Below are positions 42,839 through 51,076 of a stretch of DNA of 64,000 nt, piece after piece. Under the pieces are notes generated by a model, which was given only the letters and a program-made list of their open reading frames with translations, did not search any database and was not told the DNA's origin. Position 1 is the first letter of the stretch, and every line of letters begins with the position of its first letter. The position numbers and the translations under genes are program-made. This DNA is from Spirochaetaceae bacterium (GTDB lineage Bacteria > Spirochaetota > Spirochaetia > SZUA-6 > Bin103): contig JAPPGB010000129.1 of NCBI GenBank assembly GCA_028821475.1, forward strand, positions 62,001 through 126,000, given 5' to 3'.

Positions 42839-43269
42839 TCGCGCTGCCCGACGTCAATACGCTGATAGCGCTCGCCTGGCCCAACCACGTCCACCACCAC
42901 GCGGCGCGCACCTGGTTCGCAGCGACCCGCGCCGCCGGCTGGGCGACGTGTGCCATCACCGAAGCCGGCTTCGTCCGCGTATCCTGCAATCGCTCCGCGG
43001 TCGGCCACGAGGTAACGCCACTCGACGCGCTTGCGCTGTTGCGCAGGCTGCGGCGGCGCGGGGCGCACACGTTCTGGGTCCAGGATCGCTCGATCACCTC
43101 GTTCCCGGATGAGATCCTCACCCGCATCCAGGGATACCGCCAGATCACCGATGCTGTGCTGGTCGCGCTGGCCATGCAGCACGCCGGCCGACTCGCGACG
43201 TTCGACGGGGGAATCAAGAGCCTGTTGCCCAAGACTCGACAGCCGTCGGTACACGTCATCCCCGTCTGA
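42835..43269 (+). CDS. PIN-domain toxin (VapC-like RNase)
   Basis: 144 residues. The acidic residues of a PIN active site are in order: Asp6 in LPDVNTLIAL, Glu in CAITEAGFVR, Asp in QITDAVLVALA and Asp in LATFDGGI. PIN toxins cleave RNA, often tRNA or rRNA, when not bound by their antitoxin. The four-base overlap with the antitoxin gene makes a standard vapBC-type operon. Confidence 0.88.
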   Translation: MIALPDVNTLIALAWPNHVHHHAARTWFAATRAAGWATCAITEAGFVRVSCNRSAVGHEVTPLDALALLRRLRRRGAHTFWVQDRSITSFPDEILTRIQGYRQITDAVLVALAMQHAGRLATFDGGIKSLLPKTRQPSVHVIPV

Positions 43270-43356
43270 TTGAAGCAACCCATGGGCTGCCACCGGCCGT
43301 GTGGCGGGGGTGACGCAGAGCCCGTAGGATAGGGCCCGTGCGACAGAAGGAGACAA

Positions 43357-44340
43357 ATGAAGTTCGGTTCACAGCTCAAGATCTACCGTGCCCGGTGGGA
43401 CGAGATGGAGGCGCAAGTCCAGGCGATGGAAGCGGGGCACTGGAACAGCATCTGGTTTCCCGACCACTTCCTGCCGCCTACCGCCGTCACCAGCATTCCC
43501 GCCGAGCAGGATGAGCGCAATCCGGCCTGGGAAGCGTTCATCCCGCTCGCCGTGACGGCCGGGATCACCAAGCGGCTCAAGCTCGGCACTCTGGTCGCCG
43601 GCAACCCGTACCGCAACCCGGCCCTGGTGGCGAAGATGGCCGCCGAGATCGACCAGGCCTCGAAGGGCCGCCTGATCCTGGGCATCGGCGCCGGCTGGTT
43701 CGAACGCGAGCACCAGGCGTACGGTTGGGACTTCGCCGCCATGAAAGAGCGGCAGGACCGGCTGGAGGAGGCCTGCGCCGTGATCCGCGCGCTGTTCACC
43801 GCGGGCGCGGCGGGCGAGCCGGTCGACTTCCAGGGTGAGTACTACTGGCTGGAGCGGGCGCCGCTGTCCCCTGGCTGTTATCAACAGCCGCACGTTCCGC
43901 TCATGATCGGCGGCAACGGCGAGCGCCGAACGTTGCGCACGGCGGCGCGCTACGCGGACATCTACAACTACAATGGCTGGGCGGGGATGGATGTCGAGGT
44001 GTTCAAGCACAAGCGCAGCGTGCTGGAACGGCACTGCGACGACATCGGCCGGGATCCGGCGGAGATCAGGTTGACGGTTCACTACCCGTTGCGGCTTGCC
44101 AACACCGAAGCGGAGCGGAAACGCATTCTGCAGGAACACCCCAACCGGACGGTCGGATCGCGCAACTTCCACGTCGACCTGGTCGGCGAGTTCGCGGAGG
44201 CGGGGGTCGAGGAGATGTGCTGCGCCACGCAGGACAGTGTCGAAGACCTGCAGAGGGTGGACGAGGAAATCATCGCCGCCTTTGACGACGATAAGGACGA
44301 CGTGCCCACATTCCGCGTTACGCCCGACTCGGCCCCATAA
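43357..44340 (+). CDS. LLM-class flavin-dependent oxidoreductase with an acquired C-terminal tail
   Basis: 327 residues of the luciferase-like/F420-dependent monooxygenase barrel. The N-terminal MKFGSQLKIYRARWDEM, SIWFPDHF, KLGTLVAGNPYRNPALVAKM and LILGIGAGWFEREHQAYG stretches are typical. It presumably oxidises a small substrate with FMN or F420; the substrate is unknown. The ATG at 43357 has a good AGGAG site. The last 18 residues (DDKDDVPTFRVTPDSAP and neighbours) are not family sequence but match the acidic tail of the VapB-like antitoxin encoded 1.5 kb upstream. A second LLM 3' end at 45138-45195 shows the original stop directly after AAFD. The enzyme is probably still folded. Confidence 0.85.
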   Translation: MKFGSQLKIYRARWDEMEAQVQAMEAGHWNSIWFPDHFLPPTAVTSIPAEQDERNPAWEAFIPLAVTAGITKRLKLGTLVAGNPYRNPALVAKMAAEIDQASKGRLILGIGAGWFEREHQAYGWDFAAMKERQDRLEEACAVIRALFTAGAAGEPVDFQGEYYWLERAPLSPGCYQQPHVPLMIGGNGERRTLRTAARYADIYNYNGWAGMDVEVFKHKRSVLERHCDDIGRDPAEIRLTVHYPLRLANTEAERKRILQEHPNRTVGSRNFHVDLVGEFAEAGVEEMCCATQDSVEDLQRVDEEIIAAFDDDKDDVPTFRVTPDSAP

Positions 44341-44341
44341 C
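44283..44341 (+). pseudogene. VapB-like antitoxin 3' fragment fused to the LLM gene
   Basis: About 59 bases align with 42739-42798 of the intact antitoxin gene with few mismatches and one gap (shared runs include cccacatt and cgcgttacgcccgactc). Reading frame is kept from the LLM gene until TAA at 44338-44340. Confidence 0.8.
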
Positions 44342-44436
44342 CGGCAGGATGCCGAGCCGGCCTGCGTCGTCAGACGCTTGGACATGGCCTTGTTGACCGA
44401 TGAAAGGGTCTTCGAAAACGGCGCTTGGCGCCACCA

Positions 44437-44476
44437 TTGCATGACGTGCAAGACACTGCATGACGTGCAAGACACG
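44437..44476. repeat. Two tandem palindromic 19-base units
   Basis: The unit tgcatgacgtgcaagacac occurs twice in a row, and each contains the interrupted palindrome TGCA-TGACG-TGCA. Located about 110 bases before the coiled-coil membrane-protein gene, it could be a tandem regulator site. Confidence 0.5.
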
Positions 44477-44582
44477 CCGGCAACAACAGCCAGCCGTGCC
44501 GGGCCGTGCCGGCGTGCTGGCGTGATCTACCGTCCCAATCGGTGTATGCTGTGCTCATCAGGGGTGATGAGGTGATGACGGC

Positions 44583-44966
44583 ATGAGCGGCGACACCCTC
44601 GCGGTGTTCGGCGTCGGAGTGACGCTGCTGGCCGCGATCCTGACATTCGGCTTCGCGTTGCTAGGCGCGCACCGCACCACGCAGGCCACCCTGAACGCCC
44701 GCATGGACCGCATGGATCAGCGCTTCGACCGCATGGATCAGCGCATGGACCGCATGGATCAACGTATTGAGCAGCGCTTCGACCGCGTGGAAGCGACCTT
44801 GAACGATCTGAGGCGAGACGTGACGGACAGCGACCGCCGCCTGTCGCGCATTGAAGGAGCGGTGTTGGGGCCCTGGCGCCCGGAGCCGCCCACAGAGCCG
44901 CTACCGGAGCGGGAAGCGCGCCAGGAGCCGGTGCCGGCGGCCGGCACCGGCAGCCCGCGGCAATAG
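44583..44966 (+). CDS. Small membrane-anchored coiled-coil protein
   Basis: 127 residues. One hydrophobic helix (about 5-27, TLAVFGVGVTLLAAILTFGF) is followed by heptad-like repeats RMDRMDQRFDRMDQRMDRMD and further coiled coil up to about 95, then a Pro/Glu-rich tail. The build (N-terminal anchor with long coiled coil) is common among conserved hypothetical proteins; no enzymatic motif is seen. A GAGGTGATG stretch ahead of the ATG may serve as ribosome site. Function unknown. Confidence 0.6.
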   Translation: MSGDTLAVFGVGVTLLAAILTFGFALLGAHRTTQATLNARMDRMDQRFDRMDQRMDRMDQRIEQRFDRVEATLNDLRRDVTDSDRRLSRIEGAVLGPWRPEPPTEPLPEREARQEPVPAAGTGSPRQ

Positions 44967-45137
44967 ACCGCAAGGGAGCACGCAGCGCAGCGCACGACAC
45001 CGCCGCCGCCGAACCGATCATCCGCAACACCGGCACGGCAGCGCGGCACGGCACAGCAGCACCGTTGCGAACGCCAGCCCCGCTGGCGAAGACGACGACA
45101 CGGCGATGGCGGCCGAGAAGGAGTACGTGACCGACCG

Positions 45138-45195
45138 GACACGGTCGAAGATCTGCAACGGGTGGACGAGGAGATCATCGCGGCCTTCGATTGAA
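45138..45195 (+). pseudogene. 3' end of a second LLM-class oxidoreductase gene
   Basis: Encodes DTVEDLQRVDEEIIAAFD-stop, closely matching the intact LLM protein (DSVEDLQRVDEEIIAAFD) but with a stop right after AAFD. The upstream part of the gene is absent (no homology before about 45135). It abuts a 5' fragment of an AbiEi-like gene. Confidence 0.8.
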
Positions 45196-45224
45196 CCAGC
45201 GTTTCGGGAGTGGTGCGGAGGCCG

Positions 45225-45404
45225 TTTCTCCCATTGCGGCGTCAGGGTATACAGCCCGCGCCGCAGTTGCCGAATGCGCCCGCTGCGCGTCCAGCGCGAG
45301 AGCTGGCGCCGCAGACTGCCAGGGTCGACGGCCCCGGCCAGCAGCAGCCCGGTCTCGAATACCGGCTCATCCGCCACGACCTCCACCAACTCCTGAAGTC
45401 TCAT
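45225..45404 (-). pseudogene. 5' fragment of an AbiEi-like regulator
   Basis: From ATG 45404, about 60 codons encode a winged helix-turn-helix with LRRQLSRWTRSGRIRQLRRG and LYTLTP, the AbiEi-type N-terminus. The rest of the frame runs antisense through the LLM remnant and is not homologous. No toxin partner remains. An AT-rich inverted repeat upstream (45421-45443) looks like its operator. Confidence 0.65.
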
Positions 45405-45420
45405 TGCAGTAAGTTACCCA

Positions 45421-45443
45421 TATACGGCAAAATATTGCCATAT
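45421..45443 (-). promoter_or_regulatory. AT-rich inverted repeat before the AbiEi-like fragment
   Basis: TATACGGCAA and TTGCCATATC face each other around a 3-base centre (about 45421-45430 and 45434-45443), forming a near-perfect inverted repeat 17-39 bases upstream of ATG 45404. The position fits autorepression, as at the abiE operon. Confidence 0.5.
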
Positions 45444-45492
45444 CGATAGGGATGGCCGGCTGGTTACCGTAAGCGATATCAGTGCCCGCGGA

Positions 45493-45768
45493 TCATGACA
45501 GCTCGATGTGGACCACTTTGCCGAGTGCGCGGGCCACCTTCTCGAGCGTCGCAAGCGTTATGCTCTCGGCGTGATTCTCGAGTCTGGAGATCGCACTCTT
45601 CGTGGTCTGAGTTTCCCGCGCGAGCTGTTCCTGCGTCATGCCTTTCTCGAGGCGCAGCTCCTTGATCAGCAGGCCGATCCGCAGATTGCGCCGCTCCTCC
45701 TCCAGTCCGGCTCGGAAGTTCGGGTTATTCTCCTCCCGCTTCCGGATGTATCTCTCGAGATCGCTCAT
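45493..45768 (-). CDS. XRE-family helix-turn-helix protein (HigA-like antitoxin)
   Basis: 91 residues. The helix-turn-helix MTQEQLARETQTTKSAISRL is followed by LATLEKVARALGKVVHIEL, typical of HigA-type antitoxins and XRE regulators. ATG 45768 has a strong GGAGG site. No RelE/HigB-type toxin gene is found next to it on the same strand (the upstream 190 bases hold no recognised gene), so it may be an orphan antitoxin. Confidence 0.8.
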   Translation of the reverse strand: MSDLERYIRKREENNPNFRAGLEEERRNLRIGLLIKELRLEKGMTQEQLARETQTTKSAISRLENHAESITLATLEKVARALGKVVHIELS

Positions 45769-45962
45769 GGTTGCCTCCGTGCAAAACAGTCCGGGCGATA
45801 TCGTTCCGCGCGATCGATTTCCCGCCGTGGCGTTCTTTGAGGTTAGCAAGAATGTGAATGTCAATCGAGCGCTGACACCAGGAAGCGCCCGACCGGGCGG
45901 CTCGCGGCTTGAGCGGCCCCGCCATTGCGCAGGGCCTCCTCGGCGCGTCGGCGAGGGGTGGG

Positions 45963-46730
45963 CTACGGTGCGAGGTGGCGGCGGAACCAAGCCAGGGCGT
46001 TGGCCCAGCCGGGGGCGGTGAACTCGTGGGCGACTCCCTTGTGGAGGACCACCTCCAGCCGCTCGGGGCAGTGCGCGTACAGCTCTTCGCGCAGGGCGGC
46101 GACGAAGCGTTGGCTCCCGTCGGGCGGCACCTGCCGGTCCTCGGCGCCGTTCTGGAAGCTGATCGCCGGGGTGTGGCGATACGCCGCCAAGTTGGTGAGC
46201 GGATTGTGGCGGTCGTAGCAGGCTTGCGCCGCCGCATCCGGCGCTCCCGGCGGCTCGAACGAACCAGGACGGAGCCAGTCCGGCGTGGCGATGGCCGCGG
46301 CCACCGCCGCAATGCGCGTGTCCACCGCGGTGGCCACGACCGAGGTGTCGCCGCCGGCGGAGATGCCGCCCATGCCGGCCGCCTCGGCCACGCCGAGGTG
46401 CTGCACCGCCCAGTCGAGCACCTGCGGCACCTCTTCCGCGGTGTGCGCAAGGATCGGCCAGAAGTACCGGCGGATGTTGCCGCGTACCCGCTTCACCAAC
46501 TCGTCCTGGGCTTCGATGCGCCGCTCGCCGTGCTGGTACGGGTCGAAGCTCAGCGCCACGAATCCCGCCGCCGCCAGGTCGGCCAGGTAGGGCTGCATCA
46601 TCTCCTTGGTGCCGCTGAACCCCGGCAGCCAGATCACCAGCGTCCGCGTCGCCGCCGCCTCCGGCTCCACCCACACCAGCGGAATATCCCCCGCCCGCCC
46701 GGTATACATCGCCGCGCCGCCTGAACTCAT
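45963..46730 (-). CDS. Alpha/beta hydrolase (dienelactone hydrolase-like)
   Basis: 255 residues. The nucleophile elbow GGISAGGDTS holds the catalytic Ser near 126. The acid Asp in NGAEDRQVP and the His in GVAHEFT complete the triad in the right order. WLPGFSGTKEMM forms the oxyanion region. No signal peptide, so it is a cytoplasmic esterase or acyl hydrolase of unknown substrate. It starts 16 bases after the desaturase stop and is probably co-transcribed with it. Confidence 0.85.
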   Translation of the reverse strand: MSSGGAAMYTGRAGDIPLVWVEPEAAATRTLVIWLPGFSGTKEMMQPYLADLAAAGFVALSFDPYQHGERRIEAQDELVKRVRGNIRRYFWPILAHTAEEVPQVLDWAVQHLGVAEAAGMGGISAGGDTSVVATAVDTRIAAVAAAIATPDWLRPGSFEPPGAPDAAAQACYDRHNPLTNLAAYRHTPAISFQNGAEDRQVPPDGSQRFVAALREELYAHCPERLEVVLHKGVAHEFTAPGWANALAWFRRHLAP

Positions 46731-46746
46731 CTCCGCTCCGTAATCG

Positions 46747-47898
46747 CTACAGCCCGGCGGGGGCGAGTCCGCCGATCGATTTGGAGAGGTTGTCGGGCTG
46801 CTCCCGGCGGGTAGCGGCAGATTCGGTGCCGGGGTTGGCGGTGGGGGGCAGCGGGGTGTCGTACTGGTAGCCGGGGTCGGTTTTCTGGCGCTTCCAGATG
46901 GTGCGCATTTCGCGCCAGGCTTCGGCGAGCGTACGCGGCTTCGGCATGTCGGCGGCGATCTCGCGGTACAGCTTGGACAGGTTGTAGCACGGCACGCCAG
47001 CGTACATGTGGTGCTCGGTGTGCCAGTTCATGTGCCAGTAGATGAACTCCGAGAACGGGTCCAGGGTGATCGAGCGCACGCACTTGCGGAAGTCGGTGAC
47101 GTTGTCGCGCAGGCCGGCGTGCATCGGCAGACCGACGAAGTGCGCCCACCAGTTGGCGATGAACGGAAACAGCGACAGCACGATCGGCAGCACCCACAGC
47201 CCGGTCGCGACCGCCACCACGACGATGGCGCCGTGGAACGCCAGGATGGCGCGCGCCCACCAGATCGCCTTGCGCTTCTCGCGCGGCTGGTCGGCGTACA
47301 TGGCGGTCCACCACTCGCCGCCGACCACGCCGAACGCCGCCTCCACGGTGTCGAACAGCACGGGCAGCAGGCCGCCGTGGCCGAGATTGCGGCGCGAGCG
47401 CCACACGTTGAAGGTGAACAACTGCAGGAGGAGCAGGAAGCGCAGCGACACGTTGGCCGGCAGCACCGCCTCGCGGTCGCCGTCCGGGTGCAGGGTGTAG
47501 CGGTGGTGGTAGGTGTGGCTCACCGCGTAGTGGAACGGGTTGTCCCAGCTCGGCAGCGCGTACACGTACAGGAACAGCTTGTTGAGCCACTTGGTGCGGA
47601 ACACCGTCTTGTGGTTCAGCTCATGGGTCGCCAGGCCGCGGAAGAAGGTGCCGATGGTGCCGTGCGCGAACAGCGCCAGCGCGAACAGGAGCCAGAGCTG
47701 GTGCGCCCAGCACACGATCGCCAGCGCAGCCGTGCACCCGAACAGGGCCAAGTGCCCGCCGGCCTGGAACCAGCCCCTCGCGTCGCTGCGCCGCATCAGC
47801 TCCCGCAGCCTCGCCGGCGCCACCGGGCACCGGTACCACTCCACCCGAAGATCCTTGCGCACCTCGGCCAGCGGCGGCCATTGATCGTTCACATTCAT
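46747..47898 (-). CDS. Membrane fatty acid desaturase/hydroxylase
   Basis: 383 residues with four to six membrane helices and the three His boxes of the family: HELNH, HTYHH and HTEHH, which bind the diiron centre. It introduces a double bond or hydroxyl into a lipid acyl chain or related substrate in the inner membrane. ATG 47898 (MNVNDQWPPL) follows GAGG; a reading from further upstream is less family-like. First gene of a two-gene leftward operon with the hydrolase. Confidence 0.87.
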   Translation of the reverse strand: MNVNDQWPPLAEVRKDLRVEWYRCPVAPARLRELMRRSDARGWFQAGGHLALFGCTAALAIVCWAHQLWLLFALALFAHGTIGTFFRGLATHELNHKTVFRTKWLNKLFLYVYALPSWDNPFHYAVSHTYHHRYTLHPDGDREAVLPANVSLRFLLLLQLFTFNVWRSRRNLGHGGLLPVLFDTVEAAFGVVGGEWWTAMYADQPREKRKAIWWARAILAFHGAIVVVAVATGLWVLPIVLSLFPFIANWWAHFVGLPMHAGLRDNVTDFRKCVRSITLDPFSEFIYWHMNWHTEHHMYAGVPCYNLSKLYREIAADMPKPRTLAEAWREMRTIWKRQKTDPGYQYDTPLPPTANPGTESAATRREQPDNLSKSIGGLAPAGL

Positions 47899-48020
47899 GC
47901 CTCGGTCGCGGATCATATCAGGATGCCCGCTCTCGGCGTAGCGCCAGCGTGCATGACTGGCTTGATTGCATTGCAATCGTTGCGCTATGCTGGGCCGTGA
48001 GGAAACCTGGAGGCTTGACC

Positions 48021-48263
48021 ATGGCGAGCATCACGATCCGCAATCTCGACGACGACGTGAAGACGCAGTTGCGCATCCGGGCGGCAGGCAACGGCCGTTC
48101 CATGGAAGAGGAAGCGCGGCGCATTCTGCGCGAGGCGGTTGGGCCCAAGAGGCGGACCTCGAACCTCGCGCGCGCCATCCGTTCGCGGTTCGCGCCCCTC
48201 GGTGGAGTAGAGCTGGAATTGCCGCCGCGCGAGCCGGCCCGCGAGCCACCTCGTTTCGAGTGA
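48021..48263 (+). CDS. FitA/Arc-type ribbon-helix-helix antitoxin
   Basis: 80 residues. MASITIRNLDDDVKTQLRIR and AAGNGRSMEEEARRILREAV make a classical FitA-like ribbon-helix-helix with the typical RSMEEEAR helix. The remainder would bind the PIN toxin encoded 10 bases downstream. ATG 48021 has CTGGAGG upstream. Second vapBC-type module of the window, unrelated in sequence to the first. Confidence 0.88.
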   Translation: MASITIRNLDDDVKTQLRIRAAGNGRSMEEEARRILREAVGPKRRTSNLARAIRSRFAPLGGVELELPPREPAREPPRFE

Positions 48264-48273
48264 AACCGACGGG

Positions 48274-48696
48274 ATGTACGTGCTCGACACCAATGTCGTT
48301 TCGGAGCTGATGCGGCCGGAGCCGGCTCAGGCCGTCGAGGCCTGGGTCGCTGGGCAGCCGGCAGGGAACCTGTTCTTTTCCGCAGTGGGAGAGGCGGAGT
48401 TGCGTTACGGGGTTGCCATCATGCCGGAGGGCCGGCGCCGGAACCAGGTCGGCGCGGAGGTCGAAGCCGTGTTGAGCGAAGATTTCGAGGGCCGAGTGCT
48501 GCCGTTCGAAAGTCGCGCGGCACGTTTCTATGCGGTGATTGCCGCCGAGTGCCGCGCCGCCGGACGTCCCGCCGCGCAAGCCGATTGCCAGATCGCCGCT
48601 ATCGCGCGGGCACGCGGCATGGCGGTAGCCACGCGCAACGTTCGCCACTTCGAACACATGGGCATCGACGTGACCGACCCGTGGGAGGACGAATGA
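48274..48696 (+). CDS. FitB/VapC-type PIN-domain toxin
   Basis: 140 residues. MYVLDTNVVSELMRPEP supplies the first Asp of the PIN site, followed by Glu in GEAELRYGV, Asp in AQADCQIAAIA and a final position in ATRNVRHFEHMGI (Asn here, as in many FitB proteins). RNase toxin controlled by the preceding antitoxin. Its stop overlaps the ATG of a GH32 5' remnant. Confidence 0.88.
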   Translation: MYVLDTNVVSELMRPEPAQAVEAWVAGQPAGNLFFSAVGEAELRYGVAIMPEGRRRNQVGAEVEAVLSEDFEGRVLPFESRAARFYAVIAAECRAAGRPAAQADCQIAAIARARGMAVATRNVRHFEHMGIDVTDPWEDE

Positions 48697-48788
48697 TTCA
48701 GGATCCGCATCGACCGAGCTACCACCACCTCCTGGACGCTGAACCGCCTCGGCAGGCACGGCAGGCACGGCAGGCACGGCAGGCATGA
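48693..48788 (+). pseudogene. 5' fragment of a GH32-like gene running into a tandem repeat
   Basis: The 31-codon frame begins MIQDPHRPSYHH, matching the start of the intact GH32-like protein at 57178 (MIQDAHRPIYHH). After about 17 codons homology stops at a 9-base tandem repeat that codes RQARQARQARQA-stop. The start overlaps the PIN toxin stop (ATGA). Confidence 0.75.
48751..48786. repeat. Four 9-base tandem repeats (ggcaggcac)
   Basis: Three perfect ggcaggcac units and a fourth ending in t, at the point where the GH32 fragment breaks off. Confidence 0.9.
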
Positions 48789-48876
48789 GCACCTTGAGCG
48801 CGCGGCACGTATTCGTGGTACGGTGAGCGGAAGCCGCTCCGCACAGAATGGAGCCGCCATACGGGAGGGTTTACTT

Positions 48877-50907
48877 ATGAGACGGATTGGAGTCTTCTCG
48901 CCGCTGGCCACGTTCGCGGCCCTGCTGCTGTCGGGGGCGACCGCGTGGGCAGGCGCAGCGTCCGAGCCAGAGGAACAGGCGTCCGGCACGATGGCCGCCA
49001 CGGGCATGTACAACGAAGCCCCCATGCTGGCCAAGCTGGTCGCCGGCGGCGAACTACCACCGGTCGATGACCGGCTGCCTGAAGTGCCCAAGGTGCACTA
49101 CATGATCGAGAGCGTCGGCCGATATGGCGGCGAGCTGCGCGCCTTTGCCGTTACCGACAACATCTGGGAGAACGACCTGCAGGGGCAGTTCGGTTCCTCC
49201 CTGTTCCGCCGGCCGATCGACAATCCGTTCGGCGTGGAGGGCGACCTGGCGCAGGGCTACGAGATCAACGGCGACCGCACCGCCATGACCATCCTGCTGC
49301 GCAAGGGGCTGAAGTGGTCAGACGGCACGCCGTATACGTCGGAGGACATCCGCTTCATGCTGGAGGATTACCGCTGGCATCCCGACCTGCGCGGCGGCTC
49401 CACCTACTACGGCGTCGACTCGGTGGAGGTGGTCGACGACTACACGATCCGTCTGCACAGCCCCGACGGGCTGGGCGACATACCGTTGATCCTGACCGCC
49501 TGGCGCGGCGGATTCCGCATGGTCTTCACGCCGTCGGAGTACATGAAGCAGTTTCACGTCGACTACAATGCCGACGCGCAGAAGACGGCCGCCGAAAACG
49601 GCTTCGACAGTTGGACCGACTACTTTCAGAATCGCATCAACGACGCCCCGCTGCGCAACACCGACAAGCCCCAGGTCGAGCCGTGGGAGCTGACCCAGAT
49701 CACCGACACGATCAAGGTGATGGAGCGCAATCCCTACTTCTGGAGGGTCGATCCCGACGGCAACCAGCTCCCCTACATAGACCGGGTCGTGATCCAGATC
49801 GTCAATCCCGAGGTCTATCAACTGAAGGTGAGCGGCGGCGATGCATCAATCGCATACTATCGCACCAGTCTGGACAACCTGCCCCTGTACATGGCCGGAG
49901 CCGACGCCGGCGACTACCGGGTTATCCTCTACCGCAGCCACTCCACCGCCTGGATGAAGTACTTCACGGTCGGCAGATTCAACAAGGATCCGGTGATCCG
50001 CGAGCTGTTCTCCGACCTCGACTTCCGCCATGCGCTGTCGGTGGCGCTCAACCGGGACGAGATCAACAACGTGATCTACCAGGGACTGGGCGTGCCGGGC
50101 GTCATCGCGCCGCTTTCGAGCGTGTCGTTTTACCAGGAAGGATGGCGCACCGATTGGGCACAGTACGATCCGGACCTCGCCAATCAACTGCTCGACAAGG
50201 TGGGACTGGACCAGCGCGACGCGGAAGGCTTCCGGATGCTGCCCGACGGGCGCCCGTTCAACTTCGTCATCGACTACGGCGCCGACCGCTGGACCGCGGA
50301 GCTGGAACTGTACGTGGAGCAGTACCGCGACGTCGGCATTCGCACCGTGATTCGGCTCGGCGATGCGCGCTCGTACAGTGATCGGCGCTGGCAGGGCGAG
50401 GGAATGGGCTGGGTTCACAACAACCCGATTGTTCCGCAGGCGGGCGAGCGCCAGTTGATCGAGGACTTCTTTACCTGGGACCAGCAGTTCGACGCCTGGA
50501 AGCTGTGGATCGGGTCGCACGCCAATGCGGTGCGCTCGACGCTTCCCGAGGGCGCCATTCTGCCGGCCGGGTGGCAACTGCTGCCGCCCGTACCAAGCTG
50601 GGAGTACGTCGGCAGCCGCGGCCGCGCCGCGGAGGAGCCGCCGCTGCACTGGAAGGAGTGGCGGGCGCTCAAGGACCGCTGGTTGAACATGGAGCATGGC
50701 TCGGATGAATTCATCGCAGCGGGTATCGAGATCTTCGACTACGTGGTGAAGGACTTTGGAATCATCGGGGCTGTCGGCGAGGTTCCGTCGGTGATTGTTG
50801 CCAAGAACGATCTTGGCAACGTCGTTACCGAGGACATCTGGCCGGGCACCGGGGTCGCCGACCTGCTGATGCAGTCCTGGATGGACCAGCTCTACTGGAA
50901 GAAGTAG
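48877..50907 (+). CDS. Peptide/oligosaccharide-binding protein, SBP family 5 (cluster C)
   Basis: 676 residues. Signal peptide MRRIGVFSPLATFAALLLSG then TAWAGAASEPEEQ, with an acidic linker; no lipobox. The block GMYNEAPMLAKLVAGGELPP is shared with the cluster A protein, and LRKGLKWSDGTPYTSEDIRF is the family 5 signature. ATG 48877 follows GGAGGGTTTACTT. Its likely permease partners (51077-53226) are on the opposite strand, facing it, which is unusual and suggests a local inversion. Confidence 0.9.
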   Translation: MRRIGVFSPLATFAALLLSGATAWAGAASEPEEQASGTMAATGMYNEAPMLAKLVAGGELPPVDDRLPEVPKVHYMIESVGRYGGELRAFAVTDNIWENDLQGQFGSSLFRRPIDNPFGVEGDLAQGYEINGDRTAMTILLRKGLKWSDGTPYTSEDIRFMLEDYRWHPDLRGGSTYYGVDSVEVVDDYTIRLHSPDGLGDIPLILTAWRGGFRMVFTPSEYMKQFHVDYNADAQKTAAENGFDSWTDYFQNRINDAPLRNTDKPQVEPWELTQITDTIKVMERNPYFWRVDPDGNQLPYIDRVVIQIVNPEVYQLKVSGGDASIAYYRTSLDNLPLYMAGADAGDYRVILYRSHSTAWMKYFTVGRFNKDPVIRELFSDLDFRHALSVALNRDEINNVIYQGLGVPGVIAPLSSVSFYQEGWRTDWAQYDPDLANQLLDKVGLDQRDAEGFRMLPDGRPFNFVIDYGADRWTAELELYVEQYRDVGIRTVIRLGDARSYSDRRWQGEGMGWVHNNPIVPQAGERQLIEDFFTWDQQFDAWKLWIGSHANAVRSTLPEGAILPAGWQLLPPVPSWEYVGSRGRAAEEPPLHWKEWRALKDRWLNMEHGSDEFIAAGIEIFDYVVKDFGIIGAVGEVPSVIVAKNDLGNVVTEDIWPGTGVADLLMQSWMDQLYWKK

Positions 50908-50918
50908 CCGGCTCCGGT

Positions 50919-50956
50919 CAGAGGGAGGAGGGGCCCCGTGCGGCTCCCTCCTCTCG
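50919..50956. terminator. Imperfect hairpin between convergent binding-protein and OppC genes
   Basis: AGAGGGAGGAG and CTCCCTCCTCT face each other around a GC-rich loop, with two mismatches and no T run. It may act as a shared terminator for the convergent genes, but the evidence is weak. Confidence 0.35.
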
Positions 50957-51076
50957 GAACCCGGCGTCGCACCGGCAGCGGCGAGGCGCTCGGCCGGCGT
51001 GGCGCCGGGCAGCTATGGGTCGGCGGCCTGCAGGGCACGGATGTTGTCCAAAAAACCGCGCCGACCGGTGTACGAC

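Noticed and set aside
44341-44440. Possible PIN-toxin 5' remnant (MALLTDERVF) after the LLM/antitoxin fusion
   Set aside because: Position fits a toxin gene following an antitoxin fragment, but only a handful of residues resemble a PIN start; too weak to call.
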